NCBI RefSeq assembly: GCF_031458255.1
Contig: NZ_JAVDYC010000001.1
Span: forward strand, 2,861,001-2,925,000
Direction of reading: 5' to 3'
Source of the DNA: Catenuloplanes niger
GTDB taxonomy: Bacteria; Actinomycetota; Actinomycetes; Mycobacteriales; Micromonosporaceae
DNA: 64,000 nucleotides
Positions 41,451-49,774 of this stretch are shown here, piece by piece; within the stretch, counting starts at the first letter, position 1, and the number at the start of each line of letters is the position of its first letter. Below the pieces are notes generated by a model, which saw nothing but the letters and a program-made list of their open reading frames with translations, made no database searches and was not told the DNA's origin. Made by a program: the position numbers and the translations under genes.

Positions 41451-42707
41451 ATGAGGCGTACCGCGTTGGTGGCGGCGCTGGCGATCATGATGCCCCTGGC
41501 GCTGGCGGCGTGCGGCAGCGACGACGAGACGGTGGCGGAGGCCGCGCTGCCGTCCGCCGCGCCACCGCCGCCGGTCGCGACGTCGAGCGCGCCGGTGGTG
41601 CCGCTGGCGCTGGAGATCACGCCGAAGGACAAGGCGAAGAACCAGCCGGCGAGCGTGGAGATCGGGACGGCCGTGGCCGGCGGCACGGTGGAGAAGGTCG
41701 CGGTCGTCGACGGCGCCGGCCGGGCGGTCGCGGGCGCGATGCGGGCGGACGGCACCTCCTGGGTGCCGGCGAAGACGCTGGCGTTCAACGCGTCCTACAC
41801 CGCGACCGTGACCGCGAGGAGCGCGGCCGGTGAGTCGATCACGCGGACCACGAGCTTCTCGACGATGGGCCGGCCCGGCAAGGAGGCCGGGACCGGGCTG
41901 TACCTGTTCGACGACCGCGAGTACGGCGTGGCGATGCCGGTCGTGGTCGAGTTCATCCCGGGCGTGCCGGAGAGTCACCGGGCCGCGGTGGAGAAGCGGC
42001 TGTTCGTGCAGACCGACCCGCCGCAGCCGGGCGTCTGGTCCTGGGTCAAGGGCGGCAGCCAGGCGTACTACCGGGCGCCGGAGTACTGGCAGCCGGGCAC
42101 GAAACTGACCGTGCGGATAGGGATCGGCGGCCTGGAGACGGCGCCGGGCACCTACGGCAACCAGGACCGGACCGCGACCGCGGAGATCGGGCGCAAGCTC
42201 GAGATGCGGGTCGACAACTCGGACAAGCAGATGAAGATCTACGAGGACGGCAAGCTGACCCGGACGCTGCCGGTGAGCCTCGGCAAGCCGAAGATGCCGT
42301 CGGCCAGCGGCGTGATGGTCGTGATGGAGAAGAAGGAAGCGACCGTCTTCGACACGTTCGAGCAGTTCGGCCCGGTCGAGGGGTACCGGGTGGACGTGGA
42401 GTTCGCACAGCGGCTGACCTGGAGCGGCCAGTTCATCCACGCCGCGCCCTGGTCCAACGCGTCGCAGGGCCGGGAGAACGTCTCGCACGGCTGCGTGAAC
42501 GTGTCGCAGGACGGCGGTCAGTGGCTGTTCGGCAAGACGCTGATCGGCGACCCGGTGACCGTGACCGGGACCGGGGTGGAGCTGGAGGAGGGCAACGGCT
42601 GGACCGCGTGGAACGTCAGCTGGGCGCAGTTCATCAAGGGCTCCGCACTGCCGATTCCGGACAATCTGACAAACGTCACACCGTCCCCCACGAATAGTCC
42701 GTCGTAA
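41451..42707 (+). CDS. L,D-transpeptidase lipoprotein
   Basis: 418 aa. Signal peptide with lipobox LALAAC (Cys21). Two Ig-like domains (about 50-145 and 150-255) precede the YkuD catalytic domain (about 258-385) with QFIHAAPWS and NVSHGCVNVS; the nucleophile is Cys348. It forms 3-3 cross-links in peptidoglycan outside the membrane, in the style of mycobacterial LdtMt2. The C-terminal tail is Ser/Pro-rich. It is a paralogue of the next gene and ends in a perfect hairpin. Confidence 0.93.
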   Translation: MRRTALVAALAIMMPLALAACGSDDETVAEAALPSAAPPPPVATSSAPVVPLALEITPKDKAKNQPASVEIGTAVAGGTVEKVAVVDGAGRAVAGAMRADGTSWVPAKTLAFNASYTATVTARSAAGESITRTTSFSTMGRPGKEAGTGLYLFDDREYGVAMPVVVEFIPGVPESHRAAVEKRLFVQTDPPQPGVWSWVKGGSQAYYRAPEYWQPGTKLTVRIGIGGLETAPGTYGNQDRTATAEIGRKLEMRVDNSDKQMKIYEDGKLTRTLPVSLGKPKMPSASGVMVVMEKKEATVFDTFEQFGPVEGYRVDVEFAQRLTWSGQFIHAAPWSNASQGRENVSHGCVNVSQDGGQWLFGKTLIGDPVTVTGTGVELEEGNGWTAWNVSWAQFIKGSALPIPDNLTNVTPSPTNSPS

Positions 42708-42712
42708 CTCGC

Positions 42713-42759
42713 GGCGAGGCGACCAGCGAACATGACCATGTGTAACTGGTCGCCTCGCC
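42713..42759 (+). terminator. Terminator hairpin after the first L,D-transpeptidase
   Basis: GGCGAGGCGACCAG pairs perfectly with CTGGTCGCCTCGCC (14 bp) around a 19-nt loop that holds a smaller ACATG/CATGT hairpin. It starts 6 nt after the stop. The remaining 260 bp before the next gene should hold its promoter; I see no riboswitch there. Confidence 0.8.
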
Positions 42760-43019
42760 ATTACGTTGCTGTTACGACGATCGGTTCGTCCTTTCGGCTG
42801 TGTGTGATCATGTCGCCGACGGGTACCGTTACGGGCCTGGCGGGCAGTGCGATCGCGCACTCCGGCCACCCGAGGGGTCCCGGACGCCTTCGCGCGTCTC
42901 CTCTGCGCGGAGTGCAACCAGGACCCGCCGTTCCACGTGTGCAGGGCAGCAGCACCGGCACGCTCGCACACGCACCGACGGATCAGTGCTTCGGGATCGA
43001 GACCTGGGGTTAGGGGACA

Positions 43020-44270
43020 ATGCACGCTACCCGTTCCGAGCAGGCACCCTGGGGTGTGCCGGGCTCACGCATACGTCGGCGCGCGATCGGCGCGCTCCTT
43101 CTCGCCGGAGTCATCGGCTTCGGCAGTGCCTGCAGCGGCGGCGACTCGTCGCCCACCTGGCAGAGCAACGACGCCGGGGCGTCCGCGGGCCCGGCCGCCA
43201 CGACGGAGAGCCCGGCGCCGATCGGCGCGACGCTCAAGTCGCCCGCCGAGGGCAGCAAGAACGCACCGATCACCACGGACATCTCGTTCGACCTGGTCAA
43301 CGCGGTGTCCGGCGCGGTCGTGGTGAAGAACGCGAAGGGCGAGCCGGTCCCGGGCAAGCTGTCCGAGGACGGCAAGACCTGGGTGCCGGACAAGAAGCTG
43401 TCGTACGGCACGACGTACACCACGGAGTACACCGGCACCGACGCGTCCGGGCGGACCGGCACGACGACCGGCACGTTCACCACCATGGGCGAGCCGAAGA
43501 ACACGGTGCGCACGGTCAGCTTCATGGGTGAGGGGGCGACCGTCGGCGTGGGCATGCCGCTGATGCTGTCGTTCAGCCGGGAGATCCCGGAGGAGTACCG
43601 CGCCGAGGTGGAGAAGCACCTGACGGTCGTCTCCGACCCGCCGCAGGAGGGCACCTGGGGCTGGCTCAGCGCCGACTCCATCCAGTTCCGGCCCGCGGAG
43701 TACTGGAAGGCCGGCACGAAGATCACTTACGGCGTCGACCACGCCGGCGTGGAGATGGGCAAGGGCTGGTACGGCAAGACCGACTACGAGGTCAACGTCA
43801 CGATCGGCTCCCAGCTCATCATGGAGGTCGACAACAAGACCAAGCACATGACGGTCATCAAGGACGGCAAGAAGGTCAAGGACTTCCCGGTCAGCCTCGG
43901 CCAGCCGAAGTTCCCCTCCGTCAGCGGCACCATGCTGATCATGGAGAAGCTCCGCAAGACGACCTTCGACACGTACGGGCAGTTCAGCGACGAGGACGCG
44001 TACCGGGTCGACGTCGAGTACGCCCAGCGCGTCACCTGGGGCGGCCAGTTCATCCACGCCGCACCCTGGTCCAACGCCTCGCAGGGCCGGGAGAACGTCT
44101 CGCACGGCTGCGTCAACGTCTCCCAGGATGCCGGCAAGTGGCTCTTCGAGCAGACCAAGCTCGGCGACCCGCTGATCGTCAAGAACACCGGTGTCCCGCT
44201 GGTCAACGGTGACGGCTGGACCGTCTGGAACATGAGCTACGACGACTTCAAGAGCCTCAGCGCGCTCTGA
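43020..44270 (+). CDS. L,D-transpeptidase lipoprotein (paralogue)
   Basis: 416 aa from ATG at 43020 (AGGGGA upstream). Lipobox FGSAC (Cys38) after an extended basic N-region. The same layout as its neighbour: two Ig-like domains, then YkuD with SHGCVN (Cys364). QFIHAAPWSNASQGRENVSH is identical in the two proteins, while signal peptides and Ig domains have diverged strongly, so the duplication is old. It makes 3-3 peptidoglycan cross-links. The N-terminal lengthening (37-residue leader) is longer than usual for a lipoprotein. Confidence 0.93.
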   Translation: MHATRSEQAPWGVPGSRIRRRAIGALLLAGVIGFGSACSGGDSSPTWQSNDAGASAGPAATTESPAPIGATLKSPAEGSKNAPITTDISFDLVNAVSGAVVVKNAKGEPVPGKLSEDGKTWVPDKKLSYGTTYTTEYTGTDASGRTGTTTGTFTTMGEPKNTVRTVSFMGEGATVGVGMPLMLSFSREIPEEYRAEVEKHLTVVSDPPQEGTWGWLSADSIQFRPAEYWKAGTKITYGVDHAGVEMGKGWYGKTDYEVNVTIGSQLIMEVDNKTKHMTVIKDGKKVKDFPVSLGQPKFPSVSGTMLIMEKLRKTTFDTYGQFSDEDAYRVDVEYAQRVTWGGQFIHAAPWSNASQGRENVSHGCVNVSQDAGKWLFEQTKLGDPLIVKNTGVPLVNGDGWTVWNMSYDDFKSLSAL

Positions 44271-44282
44271 TCGCTCGTCCCG

Positions 44283-44316
44283 GAAGGCCCCGTCACGGAT
44301 CCGTGACGGGGCCTTC
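44283..44316 (+). terminator. Perfect 34-bp palindromic terminator
   Basis: GAAGGCCCCGTCACGGA and its exact reverse complement form a 34-bp palindrome centred on GGATCC, followed by TCGTC. It lies 12 nt after the second L,D-transpeptidase stop. Confidence 0.85.
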
Positions 44317-44408
44317 TCGTCACCGCCGGCGGCCCCGGTCCCGCACGGGCCAAACCGATTGGAGCCGCGGCCGGAGCCCGTGCTAACGTTCCCTCCGTTG
44401 CCGAACGA

Positions 44409-44481
44409 GCGCCGCTAGCTCAACTGGCAGAGCAGCGGACTCTTAATCCGCGGGTTGTAGGTTCAAGTCCTACGCGGCGCA
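44409..44481 (+). tRNA. tRNA-Lys (anticodon CTT), second copy
   Basis: Identical over all 73 nt to the minus-strand copy at 41170-41242, in inverted orientation. The upstream 60 bp is conserved as well: TTGGAG at 44359-44364 and TAACGT at 44384-44389 with the same 19-nt spacing. CCA is not encoded. A strong terminator follows 10 nt later. Confidence 0.97.
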
Positions 44482-44490
44482 CTCCTCACA

Positions 44491-44529
44491 AGAAAGCCCC
44501 GGCCGGGAGACATCCCGCCGGGGCTTTCT
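44491..44529 (+). terminator. Terminator of tRNA-Lys (plus copy), probably bidirectional
   Basis: AGAAAGCCCCGGC pairs with GCCGGGGCTTTCT (13 bp), with an inner CGGGA/TCCC extension. The symmetrical AAAG/CTTT ends suit both the tRNA and the convergent DUF1996 gene that ends at 44548. Confidence 0.85.
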
Positions 44530-44547
44530 CGTACCACGTGCCGCCCG

Positions 44548-45747
44548 CTACTTCAGGTAGCCGTAGTTGTCGCAGGTGCGGCGCTGCTCGACGCAGTTCT
44601 TGGTGCGCTTGTTCATGGTGTCGACGTCCCACATCACGAACGCGTCGCCGTGCATCGAGGACGAGCTGCGGACGTCCTTGTCGGAGGCGAGGTAGTAGCC
44701 GGCCTGGCTGCCCTGCACGCCGTACTGGATGTCGAACGTGATCGCCGGGATCTTCACCGGGTGGCTGGCCGGGCAGGCGTTGTTCCAGCCGTACGCGACG
44801 TGGTCCTTGTGGTTCGGGCTGTCCAGGTGCTTGCCGTCCCAGCAGTCCGGGAACTGCAGGATGAAGTGCAGGTAGGCCTGCTTCTCGCAGATCGGCCAGT
44901 TGCCGTTCGTGCTGCGCGCGACGCCGTCCGCGTCGTGGCCGGGCTCCCAGTAGGCGCAGTAGAACTGGCCGGTGGCGCCGCGCGGGGTCGGCACCTTCTT
45001 CTTCGCGTCACCGGCGATCATGCGCAGGCCGTTCGGCATCGGCAGCTGCTTCGCGGAGTCGCTCATCAGCGAGCGGTAGTAGACCCGGAACCCGGTCGGC
45101 TCGGCCGCCTTGTTCGTCGCGGCGTCGTAGAGCGTCGGCACCCAGTACGACGAGTGGTCCTGCTTCGGCTCGCAGGTGGTCGCGGTGAACCGCACCAGGT
45201 CGTCCGCGACCGTACCCGCGTCGACGCCCTCGTTGCCGAAGAACGAGTGCATGTGCGACGCGCCGGGCAGACCGGGCGCGACGATCGGGTCGTCCGGCAG
45301 CGAGTGGCTGTACTCGCAGTCGGCCCGGAACTCCGGCAGGTTGCCGACGCTGGCCGGCGCGGGCTCGAACGACAGCGCCCGATAGGCATCCACCTGCGCC
45401 TTCCACGCGGCCGAGTCGACCGCGATCCAGCCGGTCCTCGGGACCACCGGCTCCGGCGCGACCGGCGCGGGCTTCGACACCGCCGCCGAGGGCGACGCGG
45501 ACGCGGACGCCGAGGGCGACGCGGACGGCGACGCACTGGGCGACCCGGGCGCGCTCACCACGGCCGACGGCGGGACCGCGGCCGCGACGCCCGCCGGGTC
45601 CGGCTCGGCCGACGCGTCCGCCAGGGACACGGCGGCGGCCGCGACCGCGATCACGACGACGGCGACACCGGCACCGCTGGCGGCCAGGTTCCGCTTGTTC
45701 ACGGCGAGCCGCCGCAGGAGGCCGGGGCGCGGCGCAATGTCAGACAC
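44548..45747 (-). CDS. DUF1996-domain surface protein
   Basis: 399 aa from GTG at 45747 (GGGAG, 5-nt spacing). Cytoplasmic RLAVNKRNLAASG, one TM helix (about 21-43), a long Ser/Pro/Ala repeat stalk (SPSASPSASPSASAS) and a C-terminal DUF1996 domain from about 140: FRADCEYSHSLPDDPIVAPG, HMHSFFGNEGVDAG, YCAYWEPGHDADG, FPDCWDGKHLDSPNHKDH. The domain is rich in conserved Cys, His and Asp/Asn and occurs in fungal and actinobacterial secreted proteins. Its biochemical role is unknown; metal or carbohydrate binding is plausible. Confidence 0.85.
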   Translation of the reverse strand: MSDIAPRPGLLRRLAVNKRNLAASGAGVAVVVIAVAAAAVSLADASAEPDPAGVAAAVPPSAVVSAPGSPSASPSASPSASASASPSAAVSKPAPVAPEPVVPRTGWIAVDSAAWKAQVDAYRALSFEPAPASVGNLPEFRADCEYSHSLPDDPIVAPGLPGASHMHSFFGNEGVDAGTVADDLVRFTATTCEPKQDHSSYWVPTLYDAATNKAAEPTGFRVYYRSLMSDSAKQLPMPNGLRMIAGDAKKKVPTPRGATGQFYCAYWEPGHDADGVARSTNGNWPICEKQAYLHFILQFPDCWDGKHLDSPNHKDHVAYGWNNACPASHPVKIPAITFDIQYGVQGSQAGYYLASDKDVRSSSSMHGDAFVMWDVDTMNKRTKNCVEQRRTCDNYGYLK

Positions 45748-45908
45748 GGGAACTCCCACCGGAGGGACAGGACGAGCTGTCGCGGATGGTAGGCGGTTCC
45801 GGCCCGGAGCCGTTAGGCCTTTAGGCCCAGAAGGCCCGGCCGCGGGGTCCCGCTCCCGATTCGCTCCCAGTTCGCTCCCGGTCAGCTCTCCGGCGCCGGC
45901 TGCCGAAA

Positions 45909-45948
45909 CGGCGAAAGGCCCGACCGCTTTCGCGATCAGGCCTTCGGC
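45909..45948 (-). terminator. Imperfect terminator hairpin after tRNA-His
   Basis: On the minus strand GAAGGCC-TGATCGC, loop GAAA, GCGGTC-GGGCCTTTC, then GCCGTTTCGG. It contains mismatches and a bulge. It begins a few nt after the tRNA. Confidence 0.5.
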
Positions 45949-45952
45949 GTGG

Positions 45953-46026
45953 GGTGATCGACGGGACTTGAACCCGCGACCCCCGGGACCACAACCCGGT
46001 GCTCTACCAGCTGAGCTACGACCACC
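45953..46026 (-). tRNA. tRNA-His (anticodon GTG)
   Basis: The acceptor GTGGTCG pairs with CGATCAC (one G-U), with the extra G at -1 (46026) opposite C73, the hallmark of tRNA-His. The anticodon loop TTGTGGT gives GTG; the T-arm is GCGGGTTCAAGTCCCGT. CCA appears to be encoded (45950-45952). Confidence 0.95.
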
Positions 46027-46110
46027 ATGTACTCCACCGAACCGGCCGGCCCGTGTGGGGTGCTGACCAATAATAGCCACACCCCTCGGGGGCCGGTCGA
46101 GCGGGTTACC

Positions 46111-46701
46111 TCAAAGCTGTGCGGCGATGGCCTTGGCGGTCTCGACGTCCGGGCCGGGGGCCGGGACGAAGATCGCGCGGCGGTAGTACTCCAGCTCGCG
46201 GATGCTCTCCCGGATGTCGGCGAGCGCGCGGTGGGAGAGGCCCTTGGCGGGCTGCCCGAAATAGGTGCGCGGGAACCAGCGGCGGGCCAGCTCCTTGATC
46301 GAGGAGACGTCGATCATGCGGTAGTGCAGGTGGGCGTCGAGGCGGCGCATGTCGCGGGCGAGGAAGCCGCGGTCGGTCGCGATCGAGTTGCCGCACAGCG
46401 GCGCGGATCGCGGGTCCGGCACGAACTGCGTGACGTAATCCATGATCATGTCCTCGGCCTCGGCCATCGTGACCGTGGAGGCGCGGACCTCCTCGGTGAG
46501 GCCCGACTTCGCGTGCATGTCGCGGACCACGTCCGGCATGCTCGCCAGCGCGGCGTCGTCGGCGTGGATCACCACGTCGACGCCCTCGCCGAGCACCTGA
46601 AGGTTGGGGTCGGTCACCAGGGCCGCCACCTCGATCAGGGCGTCCTTGCCCAGATCCAGCCCGGTCATCTCGCAGTCCACCCACACCAGAAGATCAGCCA
46701 C
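46111..46701 (-). CDS. orn: Oligoribonuclease
   Basis: 196 aa from GTG at 46701. DEDDh exonuclease: [10 protein letters not shown] (Asp and Glu), [15 protein letters not shown] (Asp), and [11 protein letters not shown] (His and Asp). It degrades 2-5-nt RNAs and the c-di-GMP product pGpG; relevant because a diguanylate cyclase is encoded in this window. TAGGCT lies 6 nt before the start codon, so the transcript is probably leaderless. Confidence 0.95.
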   Translation of the reverse strand: MADLLVWVDCEMTGLDLGKDALIEVAALVTDPNLQVLGEGVDVVIHADDAALASMPDVVRDMHAKSGLTEEVRASTVTMAEAEDMIMDYVTQFVPDPRSAPLCGNSIATDRGFLARDMRRLDAHLHYRMIDVSSIKELARRWFPRTYFGQPAKGLSHRALADIRESIRELEYYRRAIFVPAPGPDVETAKAIAAQL

Positions 46702-46707
46702 GACGAC

Positions 46708-46713
46708 AGCCTA
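46708..46713 (-). promoter_or_regulatory. -10 element for leaderless orn
   Basis: On the minus strand TAGGCT, 6 nt, then GTG start. Fits the TANNNT-N6/7-start layout. Confidence 0.5.
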
Positions 46714-46878
46714 CGCGCAGCGCTGCGTCGTGGGCGCTGCGTGAGGCAGAGATTCCGGCTCCCCGCACGGCGCTCACGTTATAGCAGATCACCGCCTAGA
46801 TGGACAGATCTGGTCGAATACCGCGCAAATCCGTAAACTCGCTCTTAACCCCGCAATACCGCACCGTTCCCCCGGTGA

Positions 46879-46908
46879 AGCGGCCCTCCACCCCCGTGGA
46901 GGGCCGCT
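46879..46908 (-). terminator. Terminator after the long-tailed membrane protein gene
   Basis: AGCGGCCCTCCAC pairs perfectly with GTGGAGGGCCGCT across loop CCCC (13-bp stem). It starts 12 nt after the minus-strand stop at 46920. Confidence 0.85.
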
Positions 46909-46919
46909 CGACGTGCCGG

Positions 46920-48890
46920 CTAGCGAGTCGGCCGGACCTCACCGTCGGCCGCCTTCCGGCGCCGCCCGGCCCGCGGCGCGGGAGCCGCACCATCACGATC
47001 AAGAGCACCATCCGGGGGTACGGTCGACGACTCCCCCGCCCCGGCCACCGAGGGCCCGGCCACGACACCGTCGCGTTCCCCGGCCGCCCGGGCCGCCGGC
47101 GTACCGCCGCTCCCCCGCCCCGGGCTCCGGTCCGCGTCGGCACCGACCGGCTCGCCGCCCTTCGGCTGCGCCTTCCGCCGCGGCTGCCGCTTGACCGGCG
47201 CCCCACCATCCGGCGCCGCACCGCCCGGCGCTTCCTCCGCCGACGCCGCGCTTGCCTGCGCGGCCGACCGGGTGACCACCGCGCCGGCATTCGTGGCCCG
47301 CCTGGCGGGCGCCTTCGCCGCCGGAGGGGGCGCCTTCGCCGCATTCGCCGCCGACGACTTGGCCGCACCCGAGGTACGCACCTTCGCGGTCTCGGCGGGC
47401 GCCACGTTCGCCCGCCGCCGCGGCGCGACGATCTCCGCGGTGTCGGGCTCGGCAGACTCGCCGGCCGTCGCAGTGCTCGCGTCAGCCGCGGCCGGCACCG
47501 CCGTGTCCGTCGCCGGAACCGCGGCCACCGTCCCAGCCGGAACCGGCGAGGCCGGAACCGGAGTAGCGCCGGCCGGGACGGTCGCCGGCTGCCCGGCCAC
47601 GGCGCGATCGAGGGTGCCGGCCGGGACGGTCGCCGGCTGCCCGACCACGGCGCGATCGAGGGCGCCGGCCGGGATCGGCGGCCTGGTGTCCGCGGCCGGG
47701 TCCCGGGTCAGCGGCGGCCAGGTCAGCTGTGGCGTGACCGGCGGTCGCGATCCGGTCCGGGTCTTCGGCTGCGCCACGGCGCCGGCACTGTGCTCGTCCA
47801 CCGCGGCCCCGGGCACCGCGGCCCCGGGCACCGCATCCACCGGCATCGGTGAGCCCGCGGGCGTCGGCGCGTTCACAAGGGCCGACGGGTCCACAGGCGC
47901 GTTCGCGGAGGCCGGCGCGTCCACAGGCGTCGGCGCGTTCACAAGAGCCGACGGGTCCGCAGGCGCGTTCGGGGAGGCCGGCGCGTCCGCGGGCGCCGGC
48001 GTGTGCATCGGGGCGGTCTCGGCCGCGGGTGGGGACGTGTCCGCGAGTGTGGCCGGCCGTGCGGTGGCCGTGTCGGGGCGGGACCGGGCGCCGGTGAGCG
48101 ACCGGTCCGTGCGGCGGGGGCGGCTGGTGATCCGGGTGGCCGGCCGGCCGCCGTCGCCGGCGTGGATGACCGAGGCGCGGGGGCCGAGCCGGGCCGCGAC
48201 GTCCGGCAGGCGGTCCGGCTCGACGACGTAGACGAGTTCGCGGGGGCGGGCCGGCCAGGCGAGCAGGAGCATGCCGCCGATGATCAGGAGCAGGCCGCCG
48301 CCGAGACCGCCCCACGTCGTGGCCGTGAGCCAGCGGGCGCGGAGTTCCGCCGTGATCGCGACCGTGCCGGCGGGCCGGCCGTTCGGGGTCATCACGACCA
48401 GTGCCAGGTCACGGTCCCGGATCTCGTCGGCGGTCCAGGTGAGCGCGCCGGTGCCGGAGCGGGTCCAGAAGGTCTGGCGCGCCGGGTCCGCGACCGGGGT
48501 GCGGGAGCCGGCGACCGTGCCGGCCCGGACCGGCAGCGGGCCCCGGGCGAGCGCGAGCTGCTCGACCCAGGTGTGGCGGGCGGAGCGCAGGTAGGACGTG
48601 GCTTCGGCGGTGGGTGCCAGCCCGACGAACGCGGGCCCCTCGTCGGTCACGGCGGCGATCCGGATGCGGGTGTCGCCGGCCCGGGCGAAGGCGGCGTCGC
48701 GCCGGAGCAGGCCGTCGAGGTTCGCGACGAGCAGCGCCTGGCCGGGCACGTCGACCGGTTCCAGGGTGGCCCGGAACGCCCCGTCCGGGTCGCGGTGCTG
48801 GCCCGCGGTCCACAGTCCGCCGGCGGTGAGCAGGATCGGCAGTCCCGCGGTGAGCAGCAGTATTCCGACGATCAGACGGATGATGCGCAT
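46920..48890 (-). CDS. Two-TM membrane protein with long Ala/Pro repeat tail, function unknown
   Basis: 656 aa. TM1 at residues 5-28 and TM2 at about 188-212 flank an extracytoplasmic domain of about 155 residues (AFRATLEPVDVPGQALLVANLDGLLRR, AFVGLAPTAEATSYL). The region after TM2 has a short folded part (VYVVEPDRLPDVAARLGPRAS) and then about 400 residues of Ala/Pro/Arg-rich sequence with two internal repeats (DPSALVNAPTP-VDAPAS and DRAV-x-GQPATVPAG). The tail becomes strongly basic, ending RKAADGEVRPTR. It could bind DNA, RNA or acidic polymers inside the cell. No family recognised. Confidence 0.75.
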   Translation of the reverse strand: MRIIRLIVGILLLTAGLPILLTAGGLWTAGQHRDPDGAFRATLEPVDVPGQALLVANLDGLLRRDAAFARAGDTRIRIAAVTDEGPAFVGLAPTAEATSYLRSARHTWVEQLALARGPLPVRAGTVAGSRTPVADPARQTFWTRSGTGALTWTADEIRDRDLALVVMTPNGRPAGTVAITAELRARWLTATTWGGLGGGLLLIIGGMLLLAWPARPRELVYVVEPDRLPDVAARLGPRASVIHAGDGGRPATRITSRPRRTDRSLTGARSRPDTATARPATLADTSPPAAETAPMHTPAPADAPASPNAPADPSALVNAPTPVDAPASANAPVDPSALVNAPTPAGSPMPVDAVPGAAVPGAAVDEHSAGAVAQPKTRTGSRPPVTPQLTWPPLTRDPAADTRPPIPAGALDRAVVGQPATVPAGTLDRAVAGQPATVPAGATPVPASPVPAGTVAAVPATDTAVPAAADASTATAGESAEPDTAEIVAPRRRANVAPAETAKVRTSGAAKSSAANAAKAPPPAAKAPARRATNAGAVVTRSAAQASAASAEEAPGGAAPDGGAPVKRQPRRKAQPKGGEPVGADADRSPGRGSGGTPAARAAGERDGVVAGPSVAGAGESSTVPPDGALDRDGAAPAPRAGRRRKAADGEVRPTR

Positions 48891-49025
48891 CGGCTCCCCC
48901 TTTGCCCGTTATCGGACCATACAGACGGAAACGTCGGTATCAGTCGCATCGACACGGCTCAGGGGGTGGGGAAAACGCGGCGGCCCGACCCCACAACGGG
49001 ATCGGGCCGCCGGAACGCGTGCGGG

Positions 49026-49760
49026 TCAGGCGTTCTTCGTACCCTCGGGGGTGGCCGGCGTCGCCGGGCGCGCGCCGCTGCGGGTGAACGCCAGCCCGCC
49101 GAGCACCAGCCCGACCAGGCCGGCGACCAGCGCCGCGATCGCGATGCCCAGCGCCGGGCCGGAGTCCGACGCGGACTCGGACGAGGCCACCGGCGCGGCC
49201 GACGGTGCCTCCTCCGCGGCGGCGGTCAGCGTGAGCACCGGCGCCGGGCTCTCCGGCTCCTCGCCGCCGGCGGCCGGCTCGTCGATCCAGCGCACGACCT
49301 CGCCGTCCGAGTACGTCTGCAGCGCCTTGAAGACCAGCTGGCCGGTCTCCGGCAGCGGGCCGAGCGAGACCGGGAACTCCTGGAACGTGCCGGGCGTGAT
49401 CCGCGCGTTCTCGTCCGCGGTCCAGGTGATCTTCTTGACCACCTCGGTGATCTCCGCGCCGTGCGCCGTCACCGGGATGGCGGGCGCGCCCTTCTCGATC
49501 GCGACGGTCCAGCCGGGCACCGGCTTCGTCGAGACGGAGCCGATCGGCGCGTCCTCCGGCAGGAAGATCTCCACCTTGGTGGTGGACTCGGTGTCGCTCT
49601 CGTTCGGCACCCGGAAGTCCACCTTGGCGTACCCGCCCTGGGTGGCCTCCCGGGGGTTGACCGTGACGTGCGCGGACGCCGGACCGGCGACGGCGAGCAC
49701 GCCGACGACCGTGGCGCCGAGGCTGAGCAGTGCCGCGCGGGCGGCGGTACGGGGAGACAT
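49026..49760 (-). CDS. YcnI-like (DUF1775) copper-associated surface protein
   Basis: 244 aa. The signal peptide ends at ASA, so the mature protein begins HVTVNPREATQGGYAKVDFRVPNES, placing His1 as a copper ligand as in B. subtilis YcnI. The beta-sandwich DUF1775 domain covers about 30-170; an acidic Ala/Ser stalk and a C-terminal TM helix (about 205-228) anchor it. It lies 14 nt downstream of the copC-copD fusion gene, the standard ycnJ-ycnI pairing, and probably helps deliver or scavenge copper. Confidence 0.9.
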   Translation of the reverse strand: MSPRTAARAALLSLGATVVGVLAVAGPASAHVTVNPREATQGGYAKVDFRVPNESDTESTTKVEIFLPEDAPIGSVSTKPVPGWTVAIEKGAPAIPVTAHGAEITEVVKKITWTADENARITPGTFQEFPVSLGPLPETGQLVFKALQTYSDGEVVRWIDEPAAGGEEPESPAPVLTLTAAAEEAPSAAPVASSESASDSGPALGIAIAALVAGLVGLVLGGLAFTRSGARPATPATPEGTKNA

Positions 49761-49774
49761 GGCTGTCCCTTCAG

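Noticed and set aside
42760-43019. Possible riboswitch (c-di-AMP type) before the second L,D-transpeptidase
   Set aside because: I could not find the conserved blocks or a convincing fold; a structure-model search (Rfam covariance model) would be needed.
41170-44481. Inverted repeats as ends of a transposon
   Set aside because: The repeats are tRNA genes with promoters and terminators, no transposase or target duplication is present, and the enclosed genes are cell-wall enzymes.
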